DNA of 64,000 nt from Carettochelys insculpta. Its lineage: Eukaryota > Chordata > Testudines > Carettochelyidae. A program made the translations under genes and the position numbers. The notes beneath the pieces are model-generated. The model did no database searches, was not told where the DNA came from, and was given only the letters and a program-made list of their open reading frames with translations. Below are positions 60,544 to 64,000 of this stretch, piece by piece (the stretch's first letter is position 1; each line of letters starts with the position of its first letter). Location: NCBI RefSeq assembly GCF_033958435.1, contig NC_134138.1, positions 186,655,298-186,719,297 on the forward strand, read 5' to 3'.

Positions 60544-60679
60544 CTCGGCTTCAGAGTCCTTCAGTTTCTGAACTTTTTCTTTGACCTTCATCTCAAAGAC
60601 CTGTTCCATTTCCATCTCCATTTTCTTCATTTTGGCCACATGCTCTCTTCTCTCTTCTTCCATCTGTGCCAGAGGGCTC
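60544..60679 (-). CDS. SEPTIN7: SEPTIN7 coding exon (start of coiled coil)
   Basis: 136 nt encode, after one base of a split codon, [19 protein letters not shown], then [21 protein letters not shown] and DSEAE. Septin 7 is a GTP-binding filament protein acting in the cytoskeleton, at the cytokinetic furrow and at the cilium base. This exon links the GTPase domain to the coiled coil. The acceptor reads ATGACAG and the donor GAG/GTAACC. The upstream exons with the GTPase domain (G1, G3, G4 motifs) are not in the window and must lie beyond 64000. Confidence 0.95.
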
Positions 60680-60960
60680 CTGTCATAAACCCAGAGAAGG
60701 TTAGCCAATGAGCAAATGATCTTTTTTGCAGTACATGACAGAATATATGATAGTGAAAAGCAAGGCAAGCAAAAACCAAAAAATTAATGGAATAATGTGT
60801 CTGGTTGTGTTCTCTATCTTAAGTTAAATTTTCATAATTTCAGAAAACTGCATGCAAAACCAATGTTGAACCACGGAGAGAGACATGATTACATAGTGTA
60901 AACATCTTCACTTATTATATTTAGGTTGCATACAATGCAGCTGTAAGTTGAATTGTTTAT
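60680..60960. other. SEPTIN7 intron sequence, no feature
   Basis: Immediately upstream (in gene sense) of the exon at 60679. Nothing recognisable. Confidence 0.5.
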
Positions 60961-61734
60961 GTTCTATCTTTCATAGAACCACTAGAGCAGCAGGTGTGCC
61001 TGTCACACACACTGGTGGTAGAAGTTCTTCCCTCAGCAGTATCTACAGGGGGGTGACTCTAGTGCCCGCATGGTGCAGTATAGAGGTGCTGCATGCTACT
61101 CCCACCCTCAGTTCCTTCTTGCCAGAAACTCTGACAGTGGGCAAGGAAGGTGGGTTGTGGAAAGGACCCTGAGCAACACATCCCCAAAAAACCCCCCATT
61201 AGGAAACAGTCAAGTGTCTTTTCTTCTTGGAGTGCTTGCTCACGTCCATTCCACACTAGGCAACTGCACGCAGTACTGTGGATGTGGGTAGGACTTCATG
61301 ACCATGTAGATAATACAGCTCTTCTGCATCTAGAATTGTCTCTGGCCTGTTGAATGATGGTGTAATGCGAGATGAATGTGTGGACAGAAGACCACAGCAA
61401 GGAACTACAGCTGTCCTGGATTGGCAGGTGCACCAGGAAGTCTGCCAAAAATGCCTGCACTCTAGTCAAATGGGTTTGGATGATCAGTGGCGGTGGGACC
61501 TTTGTCAGCTTTTAACATCTGTATGCAAGAGGTGATCATACAGGAAATCCGCAGAGGAAAAAACAGGAGGTCATTCATCCTAACTGATGTAGCGATAAAA
61601 GAACTAGGCTGATGGGCAGAAAGGCTCGTACACTCCCAGTAAAAAGTCCAGGCTTTCCAGACATTTAGGGTGTGAAATGGCCTCTCTTCTGTCATCTTGT
61701 GCAACTTGGCACAGAACATCATCATCAATAACCG
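60961..61734. repeat. Possible retroelement terminal or internal sequence
   Basis: GGAGTGCTTGCTCACGTCCATTCCACACTAGGC and nearby text resemble moderately repetitive sauropsid retroelement sequence, perhaps the end of the DIRS-like copy at 62830-64000. No domain is readable, so this is tentative. Confidence 0.3.
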
Positions 61735-61739
61735 TGGGC

Positions 61740-62828
61740 TCAGTGCTCGTTGGTGTCTGATGCCTCTCTCACTATTTCCTTCCATCCTTCCCTGTCCAGT
61801 GCGGACTGGCTTAGTTTCTGCAGACTAGCTCTGCACCAATCTACTATACCACCTCTCCATTCTCTGTGGGGGCTGCCTCTCCTATTTGAACCGTCCATTA
61901 TGCTGAATGCCAAGGTCTTGATTTTCCGTTCGTTGTTCATTCTGCAATTATGCCCAAATAGTTGTAGCTTTCATTTTATAACCTTCTGCAGCAGGTTCTC
62001 TGTTGGCTATATCTTTCTATAGAATTCCTCATTGGTGACCTCCTGCATCCATCCCATTCTCAGAATCTTTCTATAACAACTCCTTTCAAATGCCAATATT
62101 CTTTTTGAATCTTTCCTTTATCACCTATGTCTCACATCCGTACAACATGCTGCTGAATACACATTTTCAAGACACTCAGCTTCGTTCCCAAGTTAATTGC
62201 TTTGCTTTTCCAGATCTTACCCATTGCCTTCAAACTTGCTCTTGCTTTTGCTATTCTGGTCGCTATTTCCTTCTTACAATCTCGATCATACATTATGTTG
62301 CTCCCCAGATAGGTGAACTTCTCAACATTTTCTAGTTCAATACCATCAACAATGATCTTCCTTCCGATTTCCTTATCTTCAAATACCATCGTTTTTTGTT
62401 TTAACTATGTTCATAATCAGTACATACTGCTTCCCTTCTTCGTTTAGCACCTGCACCATTTTCCCTAGCTTCTTCTCATCTTCCTCAATGATAACTATAT
62501 CATCCACGAACCTCAAGTTGTTAATTCTTTTCCTGTGCACAGATATACCTTCTATCTCTTCCTTGATCTTGTCCATCGCTCTCCCCAGATGTGCGATGGA
62601 GATACTTGGCGATACTGGATCTCCTTGTCTCATACCTCTACTTGTTTTAAACCAACTTCCTAACTCCCTGCATGTTCTCACCACTGCCTCCACATTGTCA
62701 TTGATATCCTTCAACAACCGTATGAGTCTGCTATCCACTCTGTATGACTCCAACACCACCCAACTCACTTTCTGATCTATACTCTCAAATGCCTTTTGAA
62801 AATTGATGAAGCATAGGCAGGAATACAT
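61740..62828 (-). mobile_element. Non-LTR retrotransposon RT fragment (clade uncertain)
   Basis: Frame 62828-62379 encodes FINFQKAFESIDQ, RQGDPVSP and the catalytic box FVDDIVII. 62389-62132 encodes VEKFTYLGSNIMYD and TRIAKARASLKAMGKIW. 61940-61740 encodes REWRGGIVDWCRASLQKLSQ and DREGWKEIVREA, a typical C-terminus. The sequence is unlike the CR1 copies in the window; RTE- or R4-like clades are candidates. 5'-truncated, with one frame change, hence dead. Confidence 0.8.
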
Positions 62829-64000
62829 CCTGTTTCATGTGGTAGGAAGATACCACCTTAGGCAAGAAGGCTGGTTGGGGCCACAGCTGGACCCCATCCT
62901 TAATAAGAGGCTGTGCAAGGCAGTTCCAAGGCCATGGTCTTGAGCTAATGCATCTTGCTAACCTCACTGACAAAAGGAAAGCTACGTTAAAACACAAATG
63001 GGACAAGAAACAGGAGCCCAGAGCGCCAAGGTGAGCCCAGTGAGCCTGGAGAGAACCTGGTTAATGTCCTACTATGAAATGGGGCCATACCCGGGGATTA
63101 AGTCTCTTGAAGACCTCAGCAATCTGTCATGTCATGAGGAAACACTGTCTGACCCTGGATCAGCTGTTGCAAGCTGGAGAGGACAGCAAGGTACACTGGT
63201 TCCTGAACTGCAGTAAGTAGTCCAAGATTAACTGCACCGAAAAACAAAGGGGAGATGCTGCACTCTGATGCCCAGCAGGAAAACTGTGTCCATTTAGCTA
63301 AGTAGGTTAGCCTTATGGATACCTTCAGCTTCTCAAGAGGACATGTAGGACCTCCTCCAGGCAGGTATGCTCCTCAGGGTTCAATCACAAAGCATGCATG
63401 CCTACAAATTCAAAGACCTGAGGCTGGGGTATAGGATCTGAAAAGAGGTCCTGTGACAACATGTTTGGATGGTTGGGAAGAGAGCAGGGAATGTCCACAA
63501 CCATGCTCATGAGCATGCCCAAGGCAATGTTGGTGAGGCCACCCTGTGGCAATCACATAACTCATGCTCTGTTTCTTGATCTTTAGAAGGACCTGGTTGG
63601 TAAGAGGGATCTTCAGGAACATGTATAATAAAACCTTTCAACCACAGAGGAAGGAAGGCATCATCAAGGAAGTCCCTGCTCAGGCCCTGTCAGGAGCAAA
63701 ACTGGAGAACAGATCTGCATGGGGACCTCTGGAAGATCATGGGGTCCACCTTCAGATGAAACAAACCACTTGTGGTGAGTTGATCCCCTATGGCATACCT
63801 GACACTGAGTTGACCAGCTTCCAACCAGATGGCACAGCAGATGCAGAAGCCTGAGTGCCTCTTGGCAGAAAGCTGACAAGCACATTCCTCCTTGCCTTTT
63901 GATATAGATCAGGCAGGCCATGCTGTCACTCAGGACTCTCACCACCCTGCTCCAGAGGAGTGGCAGAAAGACCCTGACAAGCCAACCAAAATGCTCTGAG
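62829..64000 (-). mobile_element. DIRS-like retroelement fragment (RNase H region), runs off the window
   Basis: Frame 63945-63664 encodes RVLSDSMACLIYIKRQGG, then FCQEALRLLHLL. This fits the 'TDNxxxxxYINKQGG...LCxxAL' signature of DIRS-type RNase H. Further along, 63622-63410 encodes LLKIKKQSMSYVIATGWPHQ, like the 'L-x-K-I-K...I-A-P-x-W-P-x-Q' region that follows in DIRS polyproteins. A stop and frame change lie between. Reverse transcriptase should be beyond 64000. Whether 60961-61734 is the other end of the same copy, split by the LINE at 61740-62828, is unproven. Confidence 0.6.

Noticed and set aside
1..64000. CRISPR arrays, bacterial operons, ribosome binding sites
   Set aside because: The window is vertebrate DNA with spliced genes and vertebrate repeats; no such structures are present.
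60680..64000. Further SEPTIN7 exons
   Set aside because: No minus-strand frame with septin GTPase motifs was found; the region is retroelement sequence.

Overview
This is vertebrate genomic DNA. The only host gene I can recognise is the 3' end of septin 7 (SEPTIN7), on the minus strand: three coding exons at 60679-60544, 56708-56569 and 56027-55988 with consensus splice sites. Almost all other recognisable content is transposable elements. The mix is CR1 LINEs, PIF/Harbinger, hAT and pogo/Tigger DNA transposons, Penelope-like and DIRS-like fragments, old tRNA-derived SINEs and many palindromic MITEs whose ends carry a GTCTACAC core. This suggests a non-avian sauropsid, most likely a turtle. 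That placement is an inference from the repeat mix, not from a species-diagnostic gene. The DNA left of 55,000 would be the region downstream of SEPTIN7, and no other host gene was found there.

Layout. 758-4813 is a 4.06 kb PIF/Harbinger transposon with a 3-bp target duplication. It carries a HARBI1-like DDE transposase (plus strand, one intron) convergent with a Myb/SANT-like gene (minus strand). 5-26 kb is AT-rich DNA with palindromic MITEs, a decayed pogo/Tigger transposase (6226-7224), SINE fragments and a 5'-truncated CR1 (20205-21523). 27074-29181 is a second, inverted member of the same Harbinger family that lost the transposase but keeps an apparently open two-exon Myb gene. 30158-32682 is a fossil hAT transposon with an 8-bp duplication. 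34389-35098 is a 710-bp MITE of the Harbinger family. 37353-41600 is a nearly full-length CR1, including an ORF1 with an SGNH-esterase domain. 45824-46433 is a roughly 600-bp fold-back palindrome. 50-54.5 kb holds a Penelope-like fragment, Tigger-type MITEs and another CR1. 55-60.7 kb is the SEPTIN7 end, with a CR1 and a fold-back element in an intron. 61.7-64 kb holds a LINE reverse-transcriptase fragment next to a DIRS-like RNase H region that runs off the window.

The most interesting point is the Harbinger trio. These transposons are a two-protein system, needing transposase plus a Myb-like partner. In this window the two components look split between copies. The 758-4813 copy has an open transposase, but its Myb gene carries an in-frame TGA. 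The 27074-29181 copy has an open Myb gene and no transposase. The 34389-35098 copy has only ends and could be moved in trans. Whether any of these genes is expressed cannot be told from sequence alone.
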